DNA of 64,000 bases. Origin: Aplectana chamaeleonis (taxonomy: Eukaryota; Nematoda; Chromadorea; Rhabditida; Cosmocercidae). The DNA is taken from positions 1 to 64,000 of the forward strand of contig JAPDOI010001444.1 of the NCBI GenBank assembly GCA_029168955.1, written 5' to 3'. The notes under the pieces are model-generated. The model made no database searches. It had not been told where the DNA came from and worked only from the letters and a program-made list of their open reading frames with translations. A program made the translations under genes and the position numbers. This document shows positions 10,323 to 18,885 of the stretch, in pieces. The first letter of the stretch is position 1; the number at the start of each line of letters is the position of its first letter.

Positions 10323-10760
10323 AAACAGCTGACCCGCAACCGTCTCTACGACCGTCTTTGTACTACTCCTCCATGAGTGGTCTGCCCTTCCGGAAGAGAG
10401 GGTGATTGCATGATCACTGGGGTTGTGTACCTCATTTCATGTGTACTGTGCAAGGAAGAGTACATTGGTGAGACGGGCAGACCACTCTGTCTTAGGATAA
10501 AAGAGCACCTTAGCGGTCTCACTAAGTCAAAAACTTGTACCCCTTTAAGGAACCACCGCGTCCGCGATCATGGCGATACGTTATTTGAAGTTGCGGTAAG
10601 TATTCTGGCGCGCGAGGCTGACATTTCTGCCCGAAAAACGCTTGAGGCATTGTGGATCGCTGCTAGGAATCCAAAAATCAATCGCAGGGAGGAGTGCGTC
10701 GCAATTACCCAAGATTTGGCACCTTACATGGACCTCTGCGGGCTATGTCACCTTAATTAG
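10323..10760 (+). pseudogene. PLE GIY-YIG endonuclease domain, 5' truncated
   Basis: The GIY-YIG nuclease domain nicks target DNA for PLE retrotransposition. The open stretch from 10377 encodes 127 residues with no ATG start. GVVY at residues 15-18 and YIG at 29-31 form the two halves of the signature, R40 and H44 follow in RIKEH, and a Glu in LEALW (about residue 90) fits the metal-binding acidic residue. The CVLC pair (22-25) fits the zinc-binding cysteines of PLE endonucleases. In the same frame, the codons upstream (10325-10373) read TRNRLYDRLCTTPP and then meet TGA at 10374-10376, probably a former Cys codon, so the fragment carries a nonsense change. It ends at TAG (10758-10760) inside the right arm. 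The RT domain is absent, so the piece is non-autonomous. Confidence 0.8.
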
Positions 10761-11095
10761 TCGCCCTAGGTGGTCCTTTGAGGCAGGTCGCTACCATATA
10801 TAAGGGGGCCCGAGGCGCGAGTTTCATCCCCTGCGTTTTTCTCATCTGAGGGTTACTTGTTGAGCTCGTCGGCTCACAGTACTAGGTTGGTCTATTTTTT
10901 CCTTACCTCTTCGCGTCGTGGGTGGTCCTGCTTCCCACTGAAAGCGATACTGTTGAATGAAATGACGCTTGATCGGATAGTTTTTCCAAATGCTCTCTAT
11001 TTTCCAGGCTCCGAAGAAGGCGAAAACGCCGAAACGTCAGCCGAATAAGCCTGTACCATACTCGGTTCTAAGCTGCAGAAAACTACTGTCAATAT
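10642..11095 (+). repeat. Right 454-bp arm of the PLE inverted repeat
   Basis: This is the mirror of 9869-10322. It begins within the endonuclease frame at TTGAGGCA and contains the ORF end, a CATATATAAGG string at about 10794-10804, a weakly conserved 63-codon frame seen in both arms (10857-11048), and the second hammerhead-like motif. The 63-codon frame is probably not a protein: its end, ENAETSAE, is simply the translated ribozyme-like segment. Confidence 0.93.
11007..11042 (+). ncRNA. Hammerhead ribozyme-like motif, right PLE arm
   Basis: The plus strand reads GGCT, CCGAAGA, GGCG-AAAA-CGCC, GAAA, CGTC, AGCC. Stem I (11007-11010 with 11039-11042) and stem II (11019-11022 with 11027-11030) are perfect. 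Core position 4 is C where U is expected. The order and spacing match minimal hammerheads of Penelope-like elements, where stem III is nearly absent. Confidence 0.6.
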
Positions 11096-11104
11096 TTTAG
11101 CTCC

Positions 11105-12036
11105 CTTCATCAAACAGGCTGGGACAGTCTCATCAGGTAATGGTGTAGATGAAGAGGTAACAGGAAGTTAGATTGAGCATGTCCAAGGGAACCGTAGCCT
11201 ACGAAGACAGGCTTAGCCGAGTTCCGTTTTGATGTTTCTCTCTTATTTGATAGTATTCTTCTCATATAGTCTTAACTGAGAATACCCAGAACCCATATTG
11301 AAAATCATGCGGAAGATCTAGTGAGACCGCTTCGAATTCTCCGAGGACTGCTATTCCGTTCTTTTTATTTGTGAATTGGCGACAGAAAAGCAACCTTTAG
11401 TAGTTCTTTGAATGACTATTTTGAGGTGATAGAGTCGAAAAGCGAAAAGTGGTATTGTACTTTAAGAAAGGTTGTCATAATGGCGTTCATGTTTGCATGT
11501 ACATTCTCATATATTTTCACCTTGTTCAGTTTACTTTATCTACTTCTGATCTCATAACATTCATCAACGAAGTTATGTTATAGTTATGTTATACGTTTAT
11601 GGAAAAATTGTGCCTTCCCACATACATATGTATTAGCAACAATGTTTTCTGTAACATCACACGAGCATTCGATAAATTTTTTGATATTTATTTTGCGTGT
11701 GCCAGCTTTAAAATCATTTTCCGGGTATTCGATGAGGTAGATTTAACAGAGCATTTCCGGTCAAATTTCGACTCCTTCGAAGTTGGGCAGCAGGTTTCCA
11801 GTGAGCTGAGCTAGCTGAGCCTAATACAGTGCTGTGACAAATTATATGTCCACCCTAATTTTCGCGTTCAGAGGATCAAGTTTTGAACTTCGCAATACGA
11901 GAACAGTATCACGAATATCGTGATTAAAGAAGAAAATTATAGGTAAAGAAATTCAAATCTGTTATCATCTAAATGATCTGAGAAAAATCTCAGCTTCGTG
12001 CTCTCACAACATATTACATTTGTTTGTGTTGAAGAT
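11105..12036. other. Unassigned apart from a Tc-like terminus
   Basis: Mostly AT-rich sequence with no convincing gene. A 71-codon plus-strand frame (11599-11814) has no recognisable motif. A possible Tc1/mariner-type terminus lies at 11825. Confidence 0.3.
11825..11855 (+). repeat. Possible Tc1/mariner terminal repeat
   Basis: TACAGTGCTGTGACAAATTA followed by TATGTCCACCC starts with the TA target dinucleotide and has the CAGTGCTG...GTCCACCC look of Tc1/mariner termini. No partner end was found. It could belong to the Tc3-like pseudogene about 0.8 kb downstream, or be a separate fragment. Confidence 0.4.
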
Positions 12037-12389
12037 ATGGCGGAGATGGGTAGCGATAACAAGATGCATAAAAGACAGCTGGAGAGGAATGACTCGTCGG
12101 AGCTTGGTTCGGTGCATGGCGATGATGGTGCATGATATTTCCGATGCATGGAGCATTCCTCATCTTCATCATTCGTTTATAATTGTAATGTACATCATTG
12201 GTCTGGTTTAATTACCCAAGTTTGAGATTAAACGCTGGTATCAACGCGTGGCAGCAACAACAACAGAGTGGTATCTGGTTATTACACAGTACCATTGGAT
12301 TCAGGAGTGTTGGAATCCTTGCAGACAATATCTCAGAACACTGGTTCATTGAATAATAAGCACTGCTTGATTTGGAATAAACCTCCCAT
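12037..12389 (+). pseudogene. Coding-like fragment with embedded SL1 sequence
   Basis: An ATG at 12037 opens MAEMGSDNKMHKRQLERNDS and continues SELGSVHGDDGA to a TGA. In the same frame after further stops, 12232-12386 is open again and reads TLVSTRGSNNNRVVSGYYTV followed by PLDSGVLESLQTISQNTG. Both pieces are polar, Ser/Asn-rich and protein-like, in the style of transcription-factor flanks. The SL1 22-mer lies between them. Possible readings are a retrocopied trans-spliced mRNA, or two exons of a broken gene around a non-coding gap. I do not recognise the family. The fragment ends where a MITE terminus begins at 12391. Confidence 0.3.
12205..12226 (+). other. Exact nematode spliced leader SL1 sequence (22 nt)
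   Basis: The 22 bases begin GGTTTAATTACCCAAG and end TTTGAG, identical to the conserved nematode SL1 leader. In a true SL RNA gene the next bases would be a donor GTAA and the Sm-site-containing body; here the sequence continues ATTAAACGCTGG, so this is not an SL RNA gene. The simplest explanation is genomic integration of a reverse-transcribed, trans-spliced RNA. Confidence 0.85.
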
Positions 12390-12390
12390 C

Positions 12391-12490
12391 ATAAATGTAG
12401 CATACACGTTCGTAAACGTTGTTGGGGTAGCAACGTGAACAGAACCTAACGGCTTGTACCAGAACGCTCACGCATTTGGAAGCGCCATTA
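12391..12490 (+). repeat. Terminal fragment of an AGGCAGC-type MITE
   Basis: GTAGCATACACGTTCGTAAA, GTTGTTGGGGTAGCAACGTG and a later AACCTAACGGCTTGTACC align with the terminus of the MITE at 22420 (GGTCGTAAACGTGGTTGGGATAACAATGTGG region). The opposite end was not found, so the copy is probably truncated. Confidence 0.5.
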
Positions 12491-12639
12491 TCGACTCACA
12501 ACAATTTTAAATGAGTAATGATTGTCCTGGACCTGATTTGATTGAAAAATCATATTTTGACGTAATGGCCTATTCATCCACATTCATAAGTCATTTGAAA
12601 TAGCACAGGATAAACGGAGAATGGTAACCTTCAGACTAG

Positions 12640-13545
12640 AACTTGAGGAAAAGATGGTGTCATTATCATCCACCTCCCTTACAAGATTTCCCACACAAGT
12701 TTCCCATTGAACTCAGAGCTGGAGAAAATGATGACTACGGTCAAGTTGTGGCTCTCTAGCCACGCAGAAGTTGATTGCGATGCGTGGGTTGACGCGTTGT
12801 CATGTCGGAAAACAAGATCTACTCGTCGATACCTGATGAGATATGACGGTAGAAAACCACAAAACAGCTTCGGGTAGTCCAAGTATATTTGTATATCTTG
12901 CATGAAACTAAGTCAGGTGCAACACCTCCGTAACCAGAGAAAGCAGCCCAGGCCACCAGATTTCCGCCTCCGAACTAGCGCTTCGAGAACTGCCGTTTCT
13001 TTTCCGCGCTAGTAGTGGCTTCTGCCGTCTGGGACATCCAAATCCCATTTCTTCTCGTCAGTAAATGAAACTTGGAATGCAAAAGTAGTAGAATTTTAAA
13101 CTTCAAGTATCAAGGCGGTGGCTGCCTACCTCCTTCCATACCGTGGCCATGTTGGTGTGAGCAAAATGCATCCTTGTAAAGTAGTGGAGATTTCATTACT
13201 TCACGGATGATGTGCGGGCAGCACTGGAGAGACCGAAGGACTGTCCATTCTGAGACCGAAAAATACAAACTTCCTCGGATGCCATTGACGGACTACATAA
13301 TACTATTAGAGACTTCATGAGCAATATGCACCTCCTCGCGCCTCGTGAGCTTTCTATTTCGACCAGCGTCTTTCTTCTTCTTGTACTGTGTCGCATTCTT
13401 CAAGTACCTATTGACACAATTTTGCGAGCTTCCGAATTGCGAGGCAAGCATTATGCGTGGGAAACGTGCTTCATGTAGCGCGACTACTGGACCCTGTTCA
13501 GCAGCAGAAAGCTTCACGTGACTGAATCTCCATGTTTTGAAAAAA
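12640..13545 (-). pseudogene. Tc3-like (Tc1/mariner) transposase pseudogene
   Basis: This is a broken copy of a DDE transposase that cuts and pastes Tc elements at TA sites. The minus-strand N-terminal part (13540 to about 13293) reads LSAAEQGPVVALHEARFPR, then GSSQNCVNRYLKNATQY and GRNRKLTRREEVHIAHEVSN, the helix-turn-helix DNA-binding layout of Tc3-type transposases. Further on, FTDEKKWDLDVPDG (about 13070-13030) carries the first catalytic Asp. VFRHDNASTHASQSTSAWLE (about 12825-12765) carries the second. The third region, normally PDLNPIE, reads SSEFNGKL and has lost the motif, followed by VWEIL and a stop. Several frameshifts and stops separate the blocks. Family assignment is confident, but subfamily is less so. 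Confidence 0.8.
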
Positions 13546-13796
13546 GGAGAATTCACACTTTCTCATCCACTCCAGGGTTGACATGAAATGTAAAATTGTA
13601 AACAATTTTGACATCGAATGTAAAGTAGGATTGAAGAGAATATGGAATGTGAGAACTTTATCTTTTCCTGACAAAGATGATGTAAGGATACGCAAACCTC
13701 CGTCGAATAAATGATCAGGTACACAAATGCGAGCCGCCACGTCATTTCGACGCAGCCCGGTTATACATCCTAGTGGCGCAATTTTTCGAGCGGCGC

Positions 13797-13841
13797 GGAG
13801 CGCCTCGCCGGGCTGCGGCGGAAGTATAAACGTCTCCTTAA
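13797..13841. repeat. Right-end remnant of a GGCGGCGGAAGT MITE
   Basis: GGCTGCGGCGGAAGTATAAA followed by CGTCTCC and TTAA repeats the right end of the next unit (GGCGGCGGAAGTGTAAACGA, then CCCC and TAA). It is an adjacent partial copy ending exactly at a TTAA. Confidence 0.6.
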
Positions 13842-13976
13842 GGGGTAGTCTATACTCCCGCCACCGAGCGGCGCGGCACAGTGCATTCCTGTTTTATTGA
13901 TCACGCGGCGTGGCACAATCGATACTATTGGATTGCACTTCGCCGCGCCGCTCGGCGGCGGAAGTGTAAACGACCC
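13842..13976. mobile_element. 135-bp TTAA MITE
   Basis: Bounded by TTAA (13838-13841) and CTAA (13977-13980). The ends are GGGGTAGTCTATACTCCCGC and, reverse-complemented on the right, GGGGTCGTTTACACTTCCGC, giving imperfect inverted termini followed by GC-rich CGAGCGGCGCGGC on both sides. There is no coding capacity. Confidence 0.75.
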
Positions 13977-13980
13977 CTAA

Positions 13981-14486
13981 GGCCCCGGTCATAGTTGGAT
14001 GAATCGACGTATCTAGCCCGGTCGATACACACAGAAAGCATTGGAAATGGGATGCAAAAATCAACCGGTGTATCCCTCCAACACCCCCCCCCTCCAACAC
14101 CCGCCGACACCAGCCCGATCGATACGTATGAACAATGTGGTATGGTAAGGACCATCCGGTGTATCCGACGCGGTCGATATCCACGCAATACGTGGATGAC
14201 GGCGGATGAGAAAATCACCGGGTGGGCGGGCCGATGATAAAACATTGCATATCACTAGAAAGCTAACCTTACTGCTACCTCCGCTCCTTCACCTTACTCT
14301 CCTTCACTATTTCTCTGAACAGGTGCAATCCTGTTGGCCACGTAATCATCGTTATATCTAGTTGGATACACCGAGTGATTTTCTCAACCCCACTCCATCA
14401 TTTTAATCATACGTATCGACCGGGTGGGTGTTGGGGGGAGTCGGTGGGTTACGGATGCAAATAGACCCACCAACTCTGATCGGGGC
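13981..14486. mobile_element. 506-bp TTAA MITE with GGCCCCGGTCATAG ends
   Basis: Flanked by CTAA (13977-13980) and TTAA (14487-14490). The left end GGCCCCGGTCATAGTTGG and the right end in reverse complement, GCCCCGATCAGAGTTGG, match, and both arms contain CCCGGTCGATAC. The same terminus reappears at 20394. Several overlapping short frames cross it on both strands and are not genes. Confidence 0.75.
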
Positions 14487-14490
14487 TTAA

Positions 14491-15776
14491 GGGGCTCAGC
14501 GGAGCTGTCGCCGCGCGACGCGACGCATGACTCTCTGCGCGACCATAATTTCACGTCGCGCTCTCATCTCACTGTGAACGCTGGGCGATCAGCCAAACTT
14601 CTTCTGCTCACATTCTACTACATACCGTTGTTCAAAACACTGCGATTCAGAGTGGTGTTTGCAAACCAAGACAATAAAGGACTTCCTCCAACAGTTAGCC
14701 GAATTGGAAATCGTCTACTCGAAATGAAACCGCACGATTCGAAATATCCAACACATTTGATAATTTAATTAGCTTGGAAGTATTATGAGGAAAAGGTCAT
14801 ATCATACCTAGATTCGTGTGCATCTATCGTTTTCCTAAGGAGTTTCAAATCCGTAACCATTCAGTGAGAACAAATCGCGACAGTGTGTATCAGGCATATC
14901 GATTTTTAGTCGGTTCTGATGATAAAAATTGCGTCGCGTCGCTTGTCGCTGGTAGTATGATCCCGGCCATATGGGTGTTTGTCATGAAGTCGCGATGGCA
15001 CTCTACTCAGCCCCTGAGGCTAAGATAAGAATAGCTGATCGGAGTCCGTTTTCTTCAGCAGTTTCGGTACGCCTCCCTTACCGCAACCCTGCTCCTTGCA
15101 CCGAGTTAGCGGGCAACATCAGAATCAACATTAACTGACGCAGCTTTAGCTAATGGGACCTAAGTATTCATCTATTGTGTTTTTCTTGATCTTGCATATC
15201 ATCCACTAATATTAGAAAACAATTCATATGCGAGATTCGAGAAATTCTCACAGTTTTTTCTTCTTGGTGATCTACTGGTGAGAAATTGAGAGCACAAAAA
15301 CTTCTTCACGCTCACTTCAATAACATTTTCCGTATCGACGTTGTCCTTCAGGGCTTAGAAGCGTTGAAGAGAATGAGAATGCGAAGCGAACTGCTCAGTT
15401 ATGCATCATTCGGCACACGCTACTGCAATACTTGTACATGTAGCTATGGATTTCCAGAGCTCTTTCGACAAACTCTTTTCATTTTACGGACTATCTATGT
15501 GTTTAAGCAGACAGTGACAGACAGAGATCACCGAAAAATTAAGATATAAATCGATAGCGAAAAATTCAGTGATTTCATGGTCTAGTCCGCTTCATGAAGT
15601 CCCTTGAAAATCTTCTACGAGTGCTGGCCATTTGATGATTCATTTTGTTCCTTTGTTGTTGATACTGACTGTTCTGGAACACTGAAATCTTTTAGGATTT
15701 CAATAAAGTCTTCAAATGAAATTCTAAAAAAAGTGTCACTCAAGTCTCAAATCAAATGCTTTTTTTACTCCTGTTC
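14491..15776. other. Unassigned, no gene recognised
   Basis: Begins with a GC-rich stretch (GTCGCCGCGCGACGCGACGC at about 14508) directly after TTAA, possibly another MITE end. Plus-strand frames at 14816-15028 and 15286-15549 have no recognisable features. Confidence 0.3.
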
Positions 15777-15881
15777 GGAAACGGATTTGCACAGAGGGCA
15801 AGCGAACGGGCGAAGGCATAGGGCCAAGGTCGTGCCCTATGCCTTCGCCTGTTCGCTTGCCCTCGGTGCAAATACGTTTCC
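15777..15881. repeat. Long near-perfect hairpin, 48-bp arms and 9-bp loop
   Basis: The inner arms 15794-15824 and 15834-15864 pair with one mismatch over 31 bp (GAGGGCAAGCGAACGGGCGA... against its complement). The outer arms 15777-15792 and 15866-15881 (GGAAACGGATTTGCAC against GTGCAAATACGTTTCC) extend the pairing to about 48 bp. The loop is CAAGGTCGT. A transcript of either strand would form a small-RNA-precursor-like stem, but it may simply be a young palindromic insertion. Confidence 0.9.
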
Positions 15882-16467
15882 AGATCAATCCGGATGCATT
15901 GTCCATGTTAACCTCTATCTGATAGGGTTGGTAAACCCGCGCTCATTTATCACAGCAATGCGGCAGTTGGCAAGCTCAGAAATCATGACCTCATTCGAGT
16001 AACCATGGGTTGCTGAAGTATCTCCGACTGCGAATGTCCAACATCGCAATCGGTACGCATGTCGAGAAGCGCATGTCTAGCCTGCTTCTTCCTAATGGCG
16101 TGAACCTCGTTAGGTCCTTTACTCCCCATATTCTAATTTACATGGGTTTTTATGAACATTACGAATTCGTAACTGTTTCGCAGGAAATGGATACATTTTT
16201 TCCCATTTAAAAATGAAAAAAAATGTTTTTTGCGATCTGTTTACTGTGATTTGAAAAGCTATAGTTTTCGCCTTTTTCTTTATGATTTGACAAGAACATT
16301 CTGAAACTTGAAATAAAAAAAAGGTTTCTTGGAGAATGGGAAACTTGGGAAGCAAAAGAGTTGTGAAATTGAAAAACGATCAGAAACCTTTTCACAGGTT
16401 TCAAAAGAAGTTACCTAAAGACTAAAACTGAAAGAAAAACAATTAGGAAGGCTCCCAACCCCCTCAA
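15882..16467. other. Unassigned, no gene recognised
   Basis: AT-rich sequence, with A/T-homopolymer-rich text at 16200-16440. No convincing coding frame or repeat was detected. Confidence 0.3.
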
Positions 16468-16810
16468 CTAGGGAACCTCGCGTGTTGTACCCCCGGATCA
16501 GAGAGCTGATAAACGTTTTCTAGTCAACTCTGGCACGATCTCTTCGAATCTGACTTCGGATTTTGCTACGGACATCTGCGAAAAAAGTTATAGCCGGTCA
16601 AATTCGTATTTCACGCCTTTTTTCTATCAAAAAACGCGCATTAGAGTTTGCGAAATCCGGGAACGGACCTCATGCTTGTGTTCAACTCCCAGAACTTGTG
16701 TTCAACCCCCCCCCCACTGAGCAAATTTTGGGTGAAGGCACATTTTCTAAATTTTGCACAGACTGATTGCGTTTTGGGCTTGTGCGGATTTTTGGTTGGG
16801 CGCTTATCTA

Positions 16811-18420
16811 TATTTTATTTATTTATTTATTAAATACGATGCATAAGGCATACGTGAGAAACACAAACACAGCAGGTTAGTAGTGTACAGATTGAGCGCA
16901 GATGTGAATCGCTGATACAACGTGATCTCCATCCCATCACCGAACTTCCCGTTAAAAACACAGTAACTTCTTTCTCGCAATACGTTTGAATGATCTCACT
17001 CCAGATCGAACGGCAGGTATCCCTTCTCTAAATGAAACAAAGAGCGATCCAGCCCTGCACGTAAATGAGCAGGACCTTAGTGTACTTTTTGGGATTACAT
17101 ATCAAATTTTCTCTGTACCACCTCTGGTTCTAGAATGAATTATACCGTAAAATTCAGCAACGTCTACTCTCTTAACACCTGATAACATTTTAGCGGCAGT
17201 CACGACATCACAAACCTTCCGCCGAGATTCTAACGTGTGTAGCAACAACTCCTGTTCCGGTTCTTTGAATTGGGTATGCTACTGTACGGCAACTGGAAAG
17301 CCCTTGCAAATAATTTGCGTGTGAAATTCTCTTGGGTTCTCTCTAGCAAAGAAATGTCTTTCTTTTTATGTGGAGCAAAAGCCGATGACCCACTCTCCAT
17401 AATTGGCCTTATGTAAGTTTTATATGCTCTTACAAGAACATCTTTATCGCACGTAGAAAGTGCTTTAAAGATGAGGAAAGTGCGCGAAAAAGCCTTGTTG
17501 CTCAGATGTTTATAATGATTCATAAAATCCAGTTTACTATCATAGTGAAACCCTAAGTCTCTTACCGAACCCACTGAATTCAAAGCTTGATCAGCAAGTT
17601 TATAAAAACTTGGGAAACTAGGAACTCCTATTCTCATGTAAATAGTTTTTTCAGGGGCTAAAAGTAGCTCCCAACTGAGTGACCAGCTGTAAATCTGGTC
17701 TAAAGCTGCTTGCATCTTAATATGGTCATCAGGACTTTCAATCATTGTATAAATCTTGACATCATCTGCAAATTGTTTGCATCTGACTCCGCATCTCTCT
17801 AAAATTGTAGGGAGCTCAGCAGAGTACAATGCAAACAGGATTGGAGACAGTACTCCGCCCTGTGGCACTCCGCTGCTAGCTTCTCTGGCCGTTGAGAAGC
17901 ATGAACCTATTCTCACCTGGAAACTTCTTTTCTCAAGGTAACCCCTCAACCACTCTATAACCAGGGGATGGAATTTCAGTTCGGTGATTTTGTGAATCAA
18001 TTTACAATGATCTACACGATCGAAAGCCTTGGCAAAATCAAAATATACTACATCACAGCCCTTCTTAGCATCCATGTACTCAGTCCAGTCATTGACACAC
18101 TCCAGAAGATTCGTTTCCACAGATTTACCTGGCATGAATTCATGCTGATTCGGGGGAATGATAGAGTTCCTCTCCAAATGTGACATGATATGTTTTTTCA
18201 ATACCTTTTCGAAAATTCTACACAAGTGGGAGGTTATACTCACTGGCCTATAATTTCCTGCCGAATTGGCGGGCTCTTTTTTTCAGGAGGGGAGTTACGA
18301 AAGAATGTTTCCATCTTAACGGAACTTCCGAATAACACAATGATTGGTTGAACAAATACGCGATGGGCTCAGCAATGATATGCCCAATACTTCTGAAATA
18401 CTATACCTCTGAAAGCGTTA
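16811..18420 (-). mobile_element. 5'-truncated CR1/Jockey-type LINE
   Basis: On the minus strand the element ends in a TAAATAAATAAATAA-type tail (16811-16833), typical of LINEs that end in short tandem repeats rather than long poly(A). The 5' side stops near 18420, inside the reverse transcriptase, so the copy is truncated. The endonuclease and any ORF1 are missing. Confidence 0.8.
16952..18415 (-). pseudogene. LINE reverse transcriptase, frameshifted
   Basis: An RNA-dependent DNA polymerase of the CR1/Jockey group that would copy LINE RNA at the target. The longest frame, 18243 to 17230, holds YFDFAKAFDRVDH (first catalytic Asp, about residue 69), SSGVPQGGVLSPILF (about 123-137) and QFADD (about 157-161), so the palm motifs are present. 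Upstream, the frame LLKK-EPANSAGNYRPVSIT is split by an extra A in a run of seven near 18283. Downstream, the C-terminal continuation (LESRRKVCDVVTAAKMLSGV, DVAEFYGIIHSRTRGGTEKI, a stop, then GVRSFKRIARKKLLCF and the terminal stop at 16952) lies in another frame, with a frameshift near 17260. It is therefore inactive, but recent enough for the motifs to be readable. Confidence 0.85.
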
Positions 18421-18429
18421 AAAAAATGC

Positions 18430-18885
18430 TGCAGATTTCTTTCAAAAACCTGCCAGGTGGGTTATTTGGGGCGCTGATCACGAACCTGGGGTTTATTTGA
18501 CGATTTTCCGAGCTTTTCGACTTGATTCGTTCAGAGAATCCCATCGGGGGGGGGGGAGGAATTTGATGGCAAATCGCGACGTTTGCCGACTTCCGGAGTG
18601 CTACTATAGATATGGCTAAAATTGTTGCTCTGAGAGTTATTTGCAGTGATAAACCCGAATCTGCATTCCGTTTATCGATTTTTGATAGATTACGGTTGGT
18701 ATACATTAGCTTGGTCAAAGTCTCAGATTTGGCTCAAAATTTCTCTGTGAGTGTTATTTGGGACGCCGAACACGAATTCGAGGTCCATTTTTTATTTTCG
18801 AAATTTTAAGGTAGGTAAAGTCAGTTAAAAGGCATAATGCCTACCGTAACCTACAGTAACCATAAGCCTAGCGATAAACAGACCC
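18430..18885 (+). repeat. Dispersed repeat, second copy (inverse of 8.4-9.0 kb)
   Basis: Contains GGGGCGCTGATCACGAACCT at 18459 and GGGACGCCGAACACGAATTC at 18759, followed by GAGGTCCATTTTT and CAGTTAAAAGGCAT. These align with the reverse complement of 8410-9000. A G12 run occurs at about 18546. Confidence 0.7.

Larger units (their letters stand above)
9814..11104 (+). mobile_element. Penelope-like element 3' module with inverted arms
   Basis: The unit is bounded by a 12-bp direct repeat, TATTTTAGCTCC, at 9814-9825 and 11093-11104, consistent with a target-site duplication. Inside it are an inverted arm (9869-10322), a short central part, and a matching arm (10642-11095) of exactly the same length, 454 bp. 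The plus-strand copy carries the end of the PLE ORF (GIY-YIG endonuclease) and its 3' flank; the left arm is a mirror copy of the same 3' part. Penelope-like elements are known for inverted, partial and tandem copies. The 43 bp at 9826-9868 are not mirrored. No reverse transcriptase remains. Confidence 0.75.

Noticed and set aside
10715..10731. AATTACCCAAG, an 11-base match to the SL1 core
   Set aside because: It lies inside the PLE coding frame (encoding ITQD) and occurs mirrored in the other arm. The rest of SL1 does not match.
10857..11048. 63-residue protein conserved in both PLE arms
   Set aside because: Similarity is due to the inverted repeat, and its C-terminus is the translated hammerhead-like segment.
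12236..12247. TGGTATCAACGC, matching part of a common cDNA template-switch primer, close behind the SL1 string
   Set aside because: Only 12 bases match and the rest of the primer does not follow. The surrounding sequence is ordinary genomic text with a MITE next to it. Library contamination is possible but not supported.
12205..12300. SL1 RNA gene
   Set aside because: No GT donor follows the 22-mer, and no SL RNA stem-loops or Sm site are visible.
13894..14255. Overlapping frames of 64-106 codons on both strands
   Set aside because: All lie in or across the GC-rich MITE cluster at 13842-14486, overlap each other and contain no recognisable motif.
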